A stretch of DNA of 64,000 bases from Chlorops oryzae. Taxonomy: Eukaryota; Arthropoda; Insecta; Diptera; Chloropidae. The position numbers and the translations under genes were made by a program. The notes under the pieces are model-generated. The model saw nothing but the letters and a program-made list of their open reading frames with translations, was not told the origin of the DNA and made no database searches. The stretch lies in assembly GCA_020466095.1 (NCBI GenBank), contig CM035807.1:14238094-14302093 (forward strand), written 5' to 3'. Of the stretch, positions 38,414 through 51,779 are shown one piece after another (within the stretch, counting starts at the first letter, position 1; the number at the start of each line of letters is the position of its first letter).

Positions 38414-40126
38414 TCAGCACTCAATTTCGGTAAGGTCCAAATCATCGTCAAACGCAGTCTTCTCTGCAAGTTGACTTTTGTAGACGGTCTCTTCCGTTTC
38501 GGCGATATTCCACAGAGCATCGTCATCATCGTTTGCATTCATAATAGTGTCAGCGGAGAAGTTATTTCCCGTACGTTTCACCATTCGAGCTTTTGCTTGT
38601 GTTTTGTTACCTCTATGACCCATTAAAACCTGGCTTTGCTCGAAGTACTGATTTGGATGATTTATAGCGACCTCAACTGGGGTAGCGTGCGTAATTTGAA
38701 AGTATTTTGAGCAGGCCAATTGATAATGTCGTTTGTCCACGAATGACATTACCTCCTGAACATGTGCAGCCGAGAGGCCGTTCGCTGTTAATTTATTTTT
38801 TAATGTTACCGAATCATACGCTTTATAGGGACATCCACTCGAAATTTCTGCGCCACTGTCGGTTATAATGCGCATACAGGAATAAGGTGTATAATTGACC
38901 ATGGAACCTTTTTTACCATAATTGTGATAAATATTATATTCATATTTTTTACGAAATATTTCTTGATCGATTTTCTTGGTGAATTCATCACGCCAAAAAC
39001 GCAAGGCATCCTCCAATGACACTCCAATACCTTTCAAGAATAAACCATATTGCATACGACCGAAATGCTTAATATGATGATTTGTTCGCAAATGCTCGTG
39101 ACAGACGCGCATACAAAGTGGAAATGATTTCTGTGCCAACTGATCCAGTGATTCGATTGGAACGCCTTCGCTTGCATTGACCGTATAATCCTTTCCAGTG
39201 TATGATGTATGCAAGGTTTTCAATAAATGAAAGATTCTTTCATCGGCTTCAATTTCACGTAAATAACGTTGTGCCAAGCTTAATCCATGTTCGATTTCAT
39301 TTAATTGAACTACAGCAATTATGGAAACGAAATCATTCGAGCTAACGTATGCAAAGCCATTTTTAATGAAACAACGACGTGAACGTATTAAATCAAAGAC
39401 TTGTGTGAATGGAACCTTATAGAAGTCGAGTAGATCAATTCTTGCAACATTCTGGCTAATTGTACTTTCATATAGTCCATCCTTCACGGCGTCCTTTTCG
39501 CTTTCACTGAGCGGCGAATATTGTAGTTTATTTAGATCAAGAAACTGTTTCATTTCTGATGAAGTTAATGCTGCAAACTTATATTTGAATAGTTCCATCT
39601 CACGTGAAATAAACCACCTACGGAAGAACCATAATCGAAATATCACAATGAGTATTAAAAATCAAAAGCCATATATACCGCTTAAGCTCTTCAGATCTGC
39701 AATAGACCAATCGAAGTATGAAATGAGAAATGTAATCACGTCTTCGTGCATTTAGTTCGGCTTCGTGTTTGGCTTCATTTGTTGAGCCTCTGCTTGTACA
39801 CAGCCGAAGGTAATCCTTGAGACCTTCACGTGTCAGTTCACTATTTATAAAAGTTTTATAGTCCTCTCCTCTCAGAGATTTTGAGGTCGCTTGTTCAAAA
39901 ACTCTGCAAAGCAATGGTTTAATTGAAAAATCAAAATAACATGCTTTTAGGATCATCACCTTAATAATTTCAGTCTTTCCAAAGCTAGTTCTTCAAATTC
40001 ATGAACCTTTATGTCATCTCTGGGCGGATACTTGTAGAGCATAATATTATGGGGAAATTGTTGCTCCAGACTTTCATATTCCGGCTTACGTTGTGGGCGA
40101 CTTCGTGTTTTCCTTGTGAAATCCAT
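38414..40126 (-). CDS. Prim2: DNA primase large subunit
   Basis: Three exons on the minus strand: 40126-39960, 39903-39679 and 39617-38414 (stop). Introns are short with GT/AG ends, and the product has 531 residues, normal for the family. This is the large subunit of the polymerase alpha-primase complex, which holds the primase catalytic subunit and carries a 4Fe-4S cluster used in primer synthesis. The four cluster cysteines are visible: FPLCM (299), YSCMRI (378), SSGCPY (393) and LACSKYF (433). I chose the ATG at 40126 (MDFTRKTR). An in-frame ATG at 40177 would put the E2F-like site inside the coding region. The C-terminus is acidic (DDDDALWNIAETEE). No defect was seen. Confidence 0.95.
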
Positions 40127-40157
40127 TTTCCGAAAAACTTTGTGTTTACCATTTACA

Positions 40158-40217
40158 TTTGGCGCGCAATTTGACAAGAGTTCGGGAGAAATCGATAGTT
40201 TCGATTGTGTATCGATT
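40158..40217 (-). promoter_or_regulatory. Prim2: E2F-like and DRE-like sites upstream of the primase gene
   Basis: TTTGGCGC at 40158-40165, within TTTGGCGCGCAA, fits the E2F consensus. It lies 32 bp upstream of the primase ATG. ATCGATA at 40191-40197 and TATCGATT at 40210-40217 are 7-of-8 matches to the DRE (TATCGATA) bound by DREF. In Drosophila, replication genes such as PCNA and polymerase alpha subunits are driven by E2F and DREF, so this set is expected for a primase promoter. Confidence 0.7.
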
Positions 40218-40288
40218 TTTCGAGCTATCGTTTGGTGTGCTAAAATACTGGCATCGAAAAATTTAACCCTCTGACGTGTCTAATATTC

Positions 40289-40383
40289 GGTCTGTTCCCG
40301 TACTGCATGAAACTGCGAAATTTTTTGAAAACTATGAAAATTGGTCCCAAAACTGACAGTTTCGTGCAATACGGGAACAGACC
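40289..40383. mobile_element. 95-bp foldback element upstream of primase
   Basis: The left arm GGTCTGTTCCCGTACTGCAT (then GAAACTG) is matched by the inverse CAGTTTCGTGCAATACGGGA (then ACAGACC). TCTAAT lies just outside each end, possibly part of a duplication. It is non-coding and would form a strong hairpin. Confidence 0.6.
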
Positions 40384-42801
40384 TCTAATGCTGGGTACTC
40401 ACCTGAATAGGTAATACATCAGAGAGAATGCGCAATTAATATTTTGTACTTTCAAAAACACTAGCAGGTAAGCACGTGCTCCTTTTGACATTAAACCGAT
40501 TCAGATGTCGAATATTGTTTGATTAACCGAGAATTTTGTGAATCCTAAGATTCTTGATAAATTGTGAAATTAGATAAATTAGAGAAACAAATACAAGTGA
40601 AATAATGAACATGTTGATTATTTCTGTCAAGTTCGCTTGATTAGGAGCCATTTTTATTGTGTTTTATCGGCTCTTGAATGTAGCGTTCGTTCTGTTGATC
40701 TGAGTATGGCAAAATAAACACTTTTCTAGCAACATTTCAACTGCAGTATATCGCCCAGTCTGATGTCTCTCATCTCGAAACTGATTTTCTTCTTGAAATG
40801 CCTGACTGGCGGGTTCTTGGCCTTATTTCTTATAAAAAAAACTTTTAAAAATTATGAACAAACACAGTTTATGATTTAATATCTGTCTTGATAAATGTTT
40901 CAATGCTCGACAATCGATCAAGGGGCAAATTATCCATAGAAAATGAGCCGGGTCCATCAATTATCCCGGACACAGTGCACTTTCGCATTTTGAAATTCAA
41001 ATTTAACATTTAAAAATAACGTTAACGAACAAACTTCAATGGAAAATTTAAGCAAACATACATACAATTCGAAAAACTCTATTAGCCAAAAATGAAGAAC
41101 AAGAAGCATAGCGCTCTAGTGCCTACAACTTGTTAAATACGCCTTCCTTATAACTAAGCCGATTCTGACATTCTCATTTCGAATGAAAATCACAGTTTTA
41201 CGTTGTTTTTGTTCGAGCTGTAGATTTTTCCATAGTGCATACAGGCGTGAAAATTCTCGCTGAATGCCATCTTAAAATGCTCATCGCATACCGAAATTTG
41301 CCCACTCAAAAAAATCTCTCTACCTGTTGCCAGGGTTGGAACTTTACTGCAATTCATAGATCTACTGCGTTTATTTTTATGAATTTGGACCTCATACTGA
41401 TCGACATGCGAATATAGCTTCAAAATCGTATGGCATTCTATCGCTTGCCATGGTCAGTCACTTGATTTTTTTTTTTCAAGTTGTTTCTTGTGCAAATAAC
41501 GGATTTACACAGAATAGTCGTTTTCAATTTTGCTATGCATTATCAACACATATTCTATTTTCAATGTACTTTGTTGTCCTATGTCATTGGATTTTCTCAT
41601 GAAGCACTTAATGTCAGCGCATATAAAATTTGACAGCTTTCAGAAAAAATCTCTTGACCAAAAATGCCATTCGCTTCACATTGGAAGACGTACTGCATGA
41701 ATATGGAGAAATTTTACATGATTAATGTACTTCGTTTGTTTCATTTTTTTCTTCAAATTGTATTTGAAAAGACACTAAATTATATTTTTGTTTAAAAAAA
41801 GATTCGTAATTGATTTTTATTTTTACTGCGCAAAATTCAAATCTAACTGCGCACTTTTTTGTTAAAACTGTGCACTTTCTTCTTGCCAGTTCCAACATGC
41901 CTGCTGCCATCGCATACGAGAAATATTTACATGAATGTATGTGTATGAACTATCGCACTTCGATCGTCTACTGTAATCGAAGGAAAAACTTTTTCCATAT
42001 CAAAGAAAGGCGATTTACAGTATTAAATTCCTTCATGCCAATAAGCCTTACAATATAATGAATTTGAATAAAACAACACACTTCTAAATTGTTGGAAAGT
42101 CGACCGGCCAGGTGCATCGTGGTATTCAGCTTATTGTTGAAGTATCTCTAAACTCTTGAAACTTCTAACCAACGAAAATTTGTTTCATATCGAAATGACT
42201 TACGTGTAATTATTATCTTATGACCTACCAATTTTCTCAAAATAATCGATATTTGAAGAAAACACCGACGACACTCTAAATTGGGAAATATCGATCCGGC
42301 CAAAGGTGCCATCGGTGGTTTTCCAGCTCTATTGGTTGAAAAGTATTCTAAATTTAGGAAATTTCATTAAAAAAAATTAGTGCAAATATTAGTGAATCGA
42401 AAATGAACGCATTTCGTGTGTAATTTCTATTGATTTCTTATGTGACCCACCAAATTTGTATCGCAAGAGCAAAATTACTCACATGTAATAGTATAGTGTA
42501 CGACCATCAGACTATCTCGCTCTAACACGTGAAAGTGAATCAGAGGAAAACACAAAGCCGCTTTTGAACACAACAAAAAGAAAATGGCGTTTACTCAGTT
42601 GTAATTCGTTTCTGCTTAAAATAAATCTATAAAACAATAATAAAAGAATAAAAAACCAATGCATAAATGATGATTGAACATGAGGCGTTTTCATATATTT
42701 TCGGGAATTTCCTTTAAACTGACGAAACGGTGAAAGCAACAACAAGTTGAGTTAGTTTTCAAGTGAGACTTGGCATTAAAACCACTTCCTCGAACAGAAA
42801 A
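40384..42801. other. spacer between divergent primase and FBXO11 genes
   Basis: AT-rich and without a recognisable gene. AGCCGATTCTGACATTCTC at about 41158-41177 looks like a solitary end of the AGCCCGATTCT family. The short open frames here have no conserved features. The FBXO11 promoter and leader must lie towards the right end, but no clear TATA or initiator stands out. Confidence 0.4.
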
Positions 42802-45800
42802 ATGCCCATATTCACATCAGTGAGAAGAAGTTCGAGACGAAAAGGAAGCAATCGCATAGCATTGCCCAATCGACCCACTGGTAAGTTAACTCTTATTCAA
42901 AATATAAAAAAAAAAATGGCATGCTAGAGGAAGCGATATTTCATTTATAAAGAAAGAAAAATGAAGAAAAAAAAAGAAGAAAAAAACTTTGTTCCTTTGT
43001 CTAGCAAGCTCGTTTTTTATCATCAAGAAAAACTTGATTTTTTACTTAAAAATTTTCGTTAAGGCAATATATTGGATCCAATGCTACATAATTTGCCATC
43101 ATCCAGCAGTGCTAACAGTTCTAACTCCAGCATGCACAGTTCGACATCAAGCGCAGCTGCTTCGGCATCATCTTTAAACGCGAACCTGCCAGGTAGCAGC
43201 ACAAATGTTAACACAACTAATTCCGGATCGAGCATATCAAATAACAGCAGCTCGACTCCGTCGTCGTCGCCACCATCGGCAACAACGCAATCTGTGAGTG
43301 CTGTAAATTCACCAACTTGTTCCTTTGCACCATCGACGTCAGTCAACACTACAAGTGCCATTGCGAACAATTCGAACAGTATAGCTCAAGCTGCTAATGT
43401 AAACAATTGTATGAACTCCTCAAACATGTCGGATTCAGATGCCTGCAACAGTAGCAGCACCAGCAACACCAGCAGTAGCAGTAGTAATGCCAACATTAGT
43501 AAATGCTCATCAATAATGGCAATGAACATATCTTCAAATCAGAATCAATCGGCTCCTAGCGCCAGTCTGCTTGATATTATGTGTAAGTGAAAAAAATACA
43601 CAATAAAATTCAAGTTTGCGAAATGGCTTATTGAATGAAATAAATTTTATTTTCAGCATGTGGTCTCGTATGCACTTCAACACCATCGTCTTGCTCGAAT
43701 TTAACACCGCCATCGCAAACATCGCCAACATCAGTTTCTACTTCAACACCAACGGCCACAGCAACGGCGGCCAACAATACGATCGCTTGTTGTCATCATT
43801 CGCCTTATGATTTACGGCGTAAGATTCCTAATAGCACACATGAGCAATGGTGTAACGCCGGCGGGTCACCATGTTCATCATCCTCATCGTCGTCGTTATC
43901 GTCGACAGCTTCCTGCACATCACCGCCTCTTGGCGGTGGTAGCTCTGGGCCGTCAATTGTTCAGGCACCATCGACTAATGCAACTTTTCCTGTAAATGGA
44001 GCAACGGCTACTGGGGCTCCAATGCATACTATGGCCCCGAACGCACATAGTTCTATACCGCAACAGCATTGCAGTGCTTTGCCCGTTGGTGGTGCCGCAG
44101 CTACCGATGATAATAGCTTTATGCTGCCAGCGCGTAAGCGTTCGAGACGTTTGTATGCGCAAAGCGCAGAGAATATCAGTGGCGCCTCTTGCAGCACAAT
44201 GCAATGCACGCAAACTGGACCGACTGCTGCACAATATTTACAATATGAACTTCCCGATGAAGTATTACTTGCCATATTCTCATACCTGCTCGAGCAGGAC
44301 CTGTGCCGTTTGGCACTTGTTTGCAAACGTTTCAATACCAATCGCCAACGACACGGAACTTTGGAAGAGACTTTACCAATCCGTTTTTGAATATGATCTG
44401 CCATTGTATAATCCGGAGCTATGTAAATTTGTGTTCGAAAAACCCGAAGACACTGACTATGCGAATCCGTGGAAGGAAAGTTTCCGACAATTGCATAGAG
44501 GCGTGCATGTGCGTCCTGGATTTCAGGTAAGTTCAAAGAGTATTGATCTCATACATATTGATACAACGCAATAATTTGCGTTTCGTGACATTAGTCGCAG
44601 AGGAAGGACTACTGTAGTTGTGTTCCCATGTATGTGTGGAAGGAGAATTCCATATTCATATGTATTGTGATGATTTTCACATTTTTTTTTAACATGCCCA
44701 AAGAGCATTTCGTTGGCTTCATTCTTAATAAACGGAAAAATAAAATATTAGCTTCGACAAGTATGGCAAAGAATAGTAAATAAGCGATGATGTCTTCCTT
44801 GTGATGTGATAAAACGTTTACTAATATTAATAATTTAATTTTTTTTTCTTTCTTAAACTACCATCATCATCCCTAGTTCTGTTTTACTTGCAAATAAATT
44901 ATCTCACAGCCGGTTAATGACATTTTTGTTTTTAATTTTCAGGACAAGAAGTATCCAGGACGTAGTATAATGTTCTTTAATACCATACAAAGTGCTTTGG
45001 ACTATCCAGAGGAACGTGCGGCCGCCGCCGCCGCTATAGCAGCACCTGCTGGACCAGGTATAGGATACGGCGGTGCCGGTTTATCAAATGCAGGCAATGG
45101 CAGCAACGGCGTTAGTGTAAATGCTTTGGCCAATCTCTACGAAGACAGTGTCCCACCAACTGAACATCCAGGACCATTAATCTTCCTACACACTGGTCAT
45201 TATAAAGGCGAGTATCTCTTTATCGATTCGGATGTTGCACTGGTCGGTGCAGCTCCAGGAAATGTAGCGGAATCGGTTGTACTCGAGCGAGAAGCCGGCT
45301 CGACTGTTATGTTCGTTGAAGGAGCTAAGTACGCTTACGTTGGTTACGTTACATTGAAATTCTCTCCGGATGTTACATCAACTGTATCGCATCATAAACA
45401 TTATTGCTTGGATATTGGCGAAAATTGCTCACCCACCGTCGATAATTGCATCATTCGCAGCTCTTCGGTTGTGGGTGCAGCCGTTTGCGTTAGCGGAGTC
45501 AATGCGAATCCAGTCATACGCAATTGCGATATCAGCGATTGTGAAAATGTTGGACTCTATGTTACCGACTATGCTCAAGGCACTTATGAACATAACGAGA
45601 TAAGCCGTAATGCTTTGGCTGGGATATGGGTCAAAAATTTCGCCAGCCCCATTATGCGTGAAAATCACATACATCACGGGAGAGATGTTGGTATATTCAC
45701 ATTTGAAAATGGAATGGTAAGTAATTGATTGGATACGATTGCACTGTAAATAAAATGCTGTACCAAAACTTTCCAATGTTACCACAGTTGAATCATTTGA

Positions 45801-47910
45801 TTTACTTTCATCACTTTTATCGTACATATTTGCTTTGCCATGATGCTTTGCCTCATGTGCTCTGGCGATATTTCCATTCTAGCCATTATTTCACTTATTT
45901 ATTTTTTATTATTTATAATTTATTTATTCATTTTTTTTTATGAGAGAATTTTATTTGATCATATAAAGCTTCTTTGGTGAAGAGAAAACAATTTAATAAA
46001 TTTCTTCCATACAGGGTTACTTCGAGAAAAACGATATACACAACAATCGTATTGCTGGTTTTGAAGTTAAGGCTGGTGCAAATCCAACGGTAGTTAAATG
46101 CGAAATACATCATGGCCAAACAGGTGGAATTTATGTACACGAAAACGGCCTCGGACAATTCATTGAAAATCGCATTCACTCGAATAATTTCGCAGGTAAG
46201 GAGTTTGTTTTATTTTGCCTAAACAAATTACTTTATAATTGAAAAAAAAAAAAAAAAAATTTCCCTAGGTGTCTGGATAACATCGAACAGTAACCCAACC
46301 ATACGAAAGAATGAAATCTATAATGGCCATCAAGGTGGTGTCTACATATTCGGTGAAGGACGTGGTCTGATTGAGCACAATAATATCTATGGCAATGCTT
46401 TGGCTGGAATTCAAATACGTACGAATAGTGATCCAATCGTACGTCATAATAAAATCCATCATGGTCAACATGGTGGCATTTATGTGCACGAGAAAGGTCA
46501 AGGTTTGATTGAAGAAAATGAGGTGTACTCCAATACTCTGGCGGGTGTCTGGATAACCACAGGCAGTACGCCAGTGTTAAGAAGAAATCGTATACATTCT
46601 GGCAAACAGGTGAGTATTGATCTGCAAGAATAGTACAGCATTGATCGGCTAGTTGCAATTTAAACTGGGAATGTGAAAGAGAAGACCGAAGTGCTGCGAC
46701 TCTTCAAAATATCCAAGAGTAGTGGTATATTGAGCCGTTTAAATAGAGAATTCTTAAAGTTGACTATCGGGCATGTGACAGAAATCGAATACGACAGAAA
46801 ACGTTCGATTTCGCTTACATTTGTATGAAAATTTAACCGAAATCGAACGTTTTCTGTTGTATTCGATTGCTGTCACATGCCCCCCGTATATGTCAGAGAA
46901 AGAAATCAAATGAGAAACACTCCTTGAGAACTCTGTTTCGAAGACAAACCTCTTAAGCGTTGTGTCTTTTCGACTTTTCAGGTCGGTGTTTATTTCTATG
47001 ACAACGGGCATGGCAAGCTCGAGGACAATGATATTTTTAATCATCTTTACTCTGGTGTGCAAATACGCACGGGAAGTAATCCGATCATTCGTGGTAATAA
47101 GATCTGGGGCGGTCAAAATGGTGGCGTGCTGGTCTACAACGGTGGTCTAGGGCTATTAGAACAAAACGAGATTTTCGATAATGCAATGGCAGGAGTTTGG
47201 ATTAAAACCGATTCGAATCCAACGTTAAAGCGTAATAAAATTTATGATGGACGCGACGGTGGCATATGCATATTCAACGGTGGTAAAGGCCTACTTGAAG
47301 AAAATGATATATTTCGTAACACACAAGCTGGTGTTCTAATTTCAACGCAATCGCATCCAATATTACGACGAAATCGTATTTATGATGGACAAGCGGCTGG
47401 TGTTGAGATCACAAATAATGCGACTGCCACTTTGGAGTATAATCAAATATTTAAGAATAAATTCGGTGGACTCTGCCTGGCAAGCGGTGTACAGCCAATT
47501 ACGCGCGGTAATAACATTTTCAATAATGAAGATGAAGTGGAAAAGGCTGTTTCCGGTGGACAGTGCTTGTACAAGATAAGTAGCTACACATCGTTTCCCA
47601 TGCATGACTTCTATCGCTGTCAGACGTGCAATACGACTGATCGAAATGCGATTTGTGTTAATTGCATTAAAAACTGCCATGCCGGTCATGACGTCGAATT
47701 TATCAGACATGATCGGTGAGTGCAACGAATCATCATCTTAAGGAAATTTCAACTAAAATATTAAATTCATTTTTCATTAGGTTCTTTTGCGATTGCGGTG
47801 CTGGCACATTATCAAATCAGTGTCAATTGCAAGGTGAACCAACTCAAGACACCGATACATTATACGATTCAGCAGCACCGATGGAATCGCATACATTAAT
47901 GGTGAACTAG
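42802..47910 (+). CDS. FBXO11: F-box only protein 11, with a 1-base frame break in the F-box
   Basis: Eight exons: 42802-42880, 43064-43582, 43657-44526, 44943-45716, 46015-46195, 46269-46609, 46982-47715 and 47781-47910, with good splice sites. The joined length is 3628, one base more than a whole number of codons (about 1208 residues). It is the substrate receptor of an SCF ubiquitin ligase. The N-terminus is Ser-rich and low-complexity. The F-box starts at [20 protein letters not shown] (about residue 397). Right-handed beta-helix (CASH) repeats fill exons 4-7, with phrases such as [16 protein letters not shown] and [16 protein letters not shown]-type zinc finger ([26 protein letters not shown]) ends the protein. 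In exon 3 the frame shifts between KRFNT and [10 protein letters not shown] because of an extra A at 44340/44341. The rest is intact, so an assembly error is the likeliest cause. Confidence 0.93.
46769..46882. mobile_element. foldback element in FBXO11 intron 6
   Basis: The left arm GGGCATGTGACAG, AATCGAATACGACAG and AAAACGTTCGATTTCG is matched in inverse by CGAAATCGAACGTTTT, CTGTTGTATTCGATT and GCTGTCACATGCCC. Arms are about 44 bp with few mismatches and the loop is about 25 bp. No clear target duplication. It is on the transcribed strand of FBXO11, so pre-mRNA would fold here. Confidence 0.7.
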
Positions 47911-49536
47911 ACTTTAATAAGTATTAACAATCAGTGTTGTTCGGTTTTTAAAATTTTTTTTTTTAGATTTTACTTTTTATTTTTACTTTATTTTTATTCA
48001 AAGATGATTGTAAAGAACTTTTGAACAGGCTTTGTGCCAAATTCTTATGGGTTAATAAGAGCATCACTGTGCATCATCGAATTAACGAGTGTGGAGTATA
48101 CTCGGTTCTGAGTGTTTTATGCATATTCGCTTGACAGGTTTCATAGGAGATTTCTTTGCAATGCTTCCCCGTTTTCAGCTTCCGAAAAAAAGACTATCAA
48201 CTGTGAAGGAATTCTATATCGAATAATATTCTCATGGGTTAAAGAAGTCCTTTCAAATTTTTGCGAATATTATTGTTGCCGGCAACATGTCAAATAATTT
48301 ATAGCATTTCTTAATATCTGACATAATTTTGGGAAACCTTTTTACATATCTTTCGTTTTTGTTTTATTTATATCACCACCGAAATGAGGGCTTAGGTCTT
48401 AAATGATGTTGCGGATAAACGATTTGAAAGATCTAGTTTAAAATTTTCTCACTGTGGAATTGAAGGGATCGAAAGGGTTAAAATTGTCATTAATCATTTA
48501 AATCGAACTACTTATTTTATTATTATTTTTTTTTTTTTTGCCTTCAATGCGCGTTTGTATAAATTTTTTTTTACTTTTAAGTAAGTGCCTTTAGACAATT
48601 AGTTCTTTTACTTGTTATGTACATTTTTCATTTTGTCCGATGTATCATTTATTTTGTCCTACAAGAAATCCTTTGTTTTACTTATAATAGTTACAAGATT
48701 ATTCGTATTCAATTTTTCTTTGATACATTCATGAAATGTTGGTTGACAATTCAAATTTAGGAAGAAAACATTTTTGATGCTAGTTCAATATCTTGGGCTT
48801 TTTAGAAACTTTGAATGCAATTGAGGAATTTTCTTAACCCGTTGAAATTTAATTTTTTTTTTTTACTATTTAAGACTGCACAATAACAAAGAGACTTTCA
48901 GTGTGTAGGTTTGTGCTTGAAGAATTCGTTTTCAGAAAGCCAGGATATCGTTCCAAAAATCATATCAACATGAGTTATAAGCTCTTTAAACGTGGAATCA
49001 ATTTATCTTTGGTTATGATGAAGAATTTTTTGTTCTTTACTTCAAACCTTTCGGAAAACTTGTTCTTGCTGTGTCTCTCTACGACTAATTGCTCCAGAAC
49101 TGCCTTAATGTCGTATGAAAATCGTTTCAAAAGGATTTAACTGACTGCACAGAAGAATGCTACATATCTTCAACCAAGTTTACACTCAAGAGTACTCCTC
49201 CGCACGCGTTCGGGCAGTTAGAGATTACGAAACAAAAACTTCGACAAGAATTAAACCAATAAGCGTTCAAATATTGCCACCATTATATCTAAGTCTTAAA
49301 CTTAACATTTGCAACAAGCAAACTAGCATTTAAATTTACATTTATTTGGAAAGAAAAACAAAAAAAAAAATGAAGAAAACACTTTTAATCTTATAATACA
49401 TAACAAACACTTTTGCTAAACATTTGTCATTTTGAATCTAAGCAAATAAGAAGACTCAAACTCTTGAATCATTTTTAGTAATATTATATTATAGCCTTTA
49501 CTATCTAAACTACTGCAACAACTATGTATATACATG

Positions 49537-49567
<31 letters not shown>

Positions 49568-49940
49568 GTATATTATGAAAACAAACACAACCTATAATAT
49601 CTGAATATTTTTTTAAAATATTTTCTGTAAGATATAACACCAGCATTATGAATTATTTCTAACTCTTTTTTATGTGCAATTAATCTCTTACACTTGGATT
49701 AAATATTTTTATGCGAATTGTTTTTATATTTTTAGAAAATGTTTTTTACAACGAATATTTGAAATTTTTTTACGTTATGAAAAATTTTTTCTTACTGTGT
49801 CTATATATACAATTACATACACACTTGTACTACACACTTTGATTAAGAAAAAAAAAAAAAAAGAAAAAAATTCTTAAATTAAGGCTTTCGTATGATTCGT
49901 ATGTAGTTTAGTAAGGCCCAGTGAATAAATTTATTTATGT
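47911..49940 (+). other. FBXO11: FBXO11 3' untranslated region and flank
   Basis: AT-rich, with T and A runs and a TATATATA-type tract at about 49530-49575. AATAAA at 49924-49929 is a candidate poly(A) signal. No other gene was recognised. The length of about 2 kb is plausible for this gene but is inferred only from the signal position. Confidence 0.4.
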
Positions 49941-50003
49941 AAAATATACATAATGTATACAATTTTTTTTTACATTTCTCTTTTCACTTCTACACCAAAA
50001 TAA

Positions 50004-50132
50004 TAGTGGTACTCATGCAACTTCGCAAATGCCTTCGCAACTTTTTCCGTCGTAAGTTTTCATAAAAATTTTGACAGTTGTGTGAAAAATTTCTCATTTC
50101 CCACAATTTGGGAAGCTGCATAAGTCCCACTA
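50004..50132. mobile_element. TAGTGG foldback MITE, copy A (129 bp)
   Basis: It starts TAGTGGTACTCATGCAACTT and ends with the inverse, GCATAAGTCCCACTA. It is the reverse complement of the element at 60999-61127, with the same length and the shared phrases TTGCGAAGGCATTTGCGAAG and GAAATGAGAAATTT. The outer TA at each end may be the target duplication of a Tc1/mariner-type element. Confidence 0.85.
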
Positions 50133-50465
50133 ATAGAAGACAATTTTAGCATGAACACACTTGTCTTGATAAATCTTATTTTGCAGTTAAATAGATTTTT
50201 TTTTATAAAGGTTTCTTTATGGCTTACAGTCTTCAACCCAGTTTACGTCTTTTGAAGGTTTCAACTTTCAAATGATAGTCTCCATGAAAGCATTAATCCG
50301 TTTTATGACTGCTACCAGACGGTCATAGGATTTTGTATGAAAATTTATGAATAATTCGAATATAGCAAAGGTATTTGATTATGTTAGACTAGCATGAAGA
50401 CTCAAAGAATATATCGGAAAGTTTAAACTTTCGAAGTTCTTCAATTGACATGAAGACTACGACCC

Positions 50466-50705
50466 TAAAAGTGCAGCGTTCGATTAGGTTTTTTGAGAAA
50501 GTTCGCAATAGGCGGCGGTACAAAACCAACATCCGAATGGACCATTAATGTAGTTAGTTGCAAACGATTGGTCGCGACAGTCACACAAAATATTAACATA
50601 AATTGGGATTATACAGGATTGAATGGTTATAGATCCTTTTGGTCGTGGCTTACACACATTAAAACTCAGTTCCACCGAAACATGGAAAGAGAACCTCCTA
50701 AATAG
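50466..50705 (+). pseudogene. short open frame with GGGT motif, unrecognised
   Basis: An open frame reads RKFAIGGGTKPTSEWT, then a 50-residue stretch with several Trp and Asn. The K-x-x-x-GGGT pattern faintly recalls Myb/SANT-type DNA-binding domains of transposon-related proteins, but the match is too weak to name. The frame is isolated, with no clear splice sites. Confidence 0.2.
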
Positions 50706-51380
50706 CTGACGGAGTTAAAGTGCCGATTTTTGTTTCATTCAATAAAAGAGGACATATTAACGTCATCCAGCGATGATGTTTCGAAAATATTCAACACACA
50801 ATACCGATTTACATCTGGTAGCAAATAAATTCAGCCCGTGGGAATAATTTCAACGACGTAGTCAGCGGAAATGAGCATTGTTTGATTATCTTTATTACTA
50901 TTTCAGTTCGATGTGGTAGCACTCCTCGGGATATTTTACCACACATCCTAAAAATTCCGTGCAGGCACGGCTATTTTTCATAAAAAAATCAATTTTCAAA
51001 ACTCTGACAATCAATTTCAAATATAGGTTTTCTAAGTTGGAATCTAGGCGAGTTTATCGATGCATTTACACAAAAATCACAATTTTGGACAAGAGTGTAG
51101 CGTAATTGTATTCTACACTCTAAACACTCTAAAATTTTTGAAATCGGCTCTCATTGAGATTTTTTTTTTTTAATTTAATTTTATATAGATATTTTTGTTG
51201 TTGAAAGCTTCACACCTTTCAGTTGCGAAATTTGACAAAAACACAAAATCTTTAGAGCATATTTTAAGTAGCTATTATTCGAACAAAATATTTTAGTCTT
51301 AAGGTCTGTGTAATATGCATATGGATTTTCAAACAAGACTAGATTATCAAGGAAATATACAAAAAAAAAAAAAAAAAGCT

Positions 51381-51383
<3 letters not shown>

Positions 51384-51425
<42 letters not shown>
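51384..51425. repeat. TA dinucleotide microsatellite
   Basis: A run of about 20 TA units just after a poly(A) tract (51361-51376). Likely length-variable. Confidence 0.95.
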
Positions 51426-51427
<2 letters not shown>

Positions 51428-51779
51428 GTGTTAGTTACACAAGTTACCTATAAATAATTGGAATAAACTGCATTGATAATATGTTTGTGATTTTATTTTT
51501 CTGCCCAAATTTTTTCTAACTCAGAGAGTATATGATTGAAGCTTGGTCAGTTCGCGTATCTGTGCATTTTTCATCAATGGAGTAAAGCTACAGGAAATAA
51601 GGTTATATTGGCTCAAATGACATATTACACCGCCGCGTCAAAAGAGTCACAACTCAAAGAGTGCAATTTTTCGGAAAAATCGAAGGACAAAATCCTTCCA
51701 AGTGTACCAATGATAGGAAGAAGAAAGCCATAACGTTCTTTTCGGCTTTTTATAATAACAAAACCGAACAAAATCCAAA

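Noticed and set aside
43059..43370. Minus-strand frame opposite FBXO11 exon 2
   Set aside because: Antisense of Ser/Ala-rich low-complexity coding sequence.
46233..46658. 141-codon minus-strand frame opposite FBXO11
   Set aside because: Shadow of the beta-helix exon; the plus strand is clearly the conserved one.
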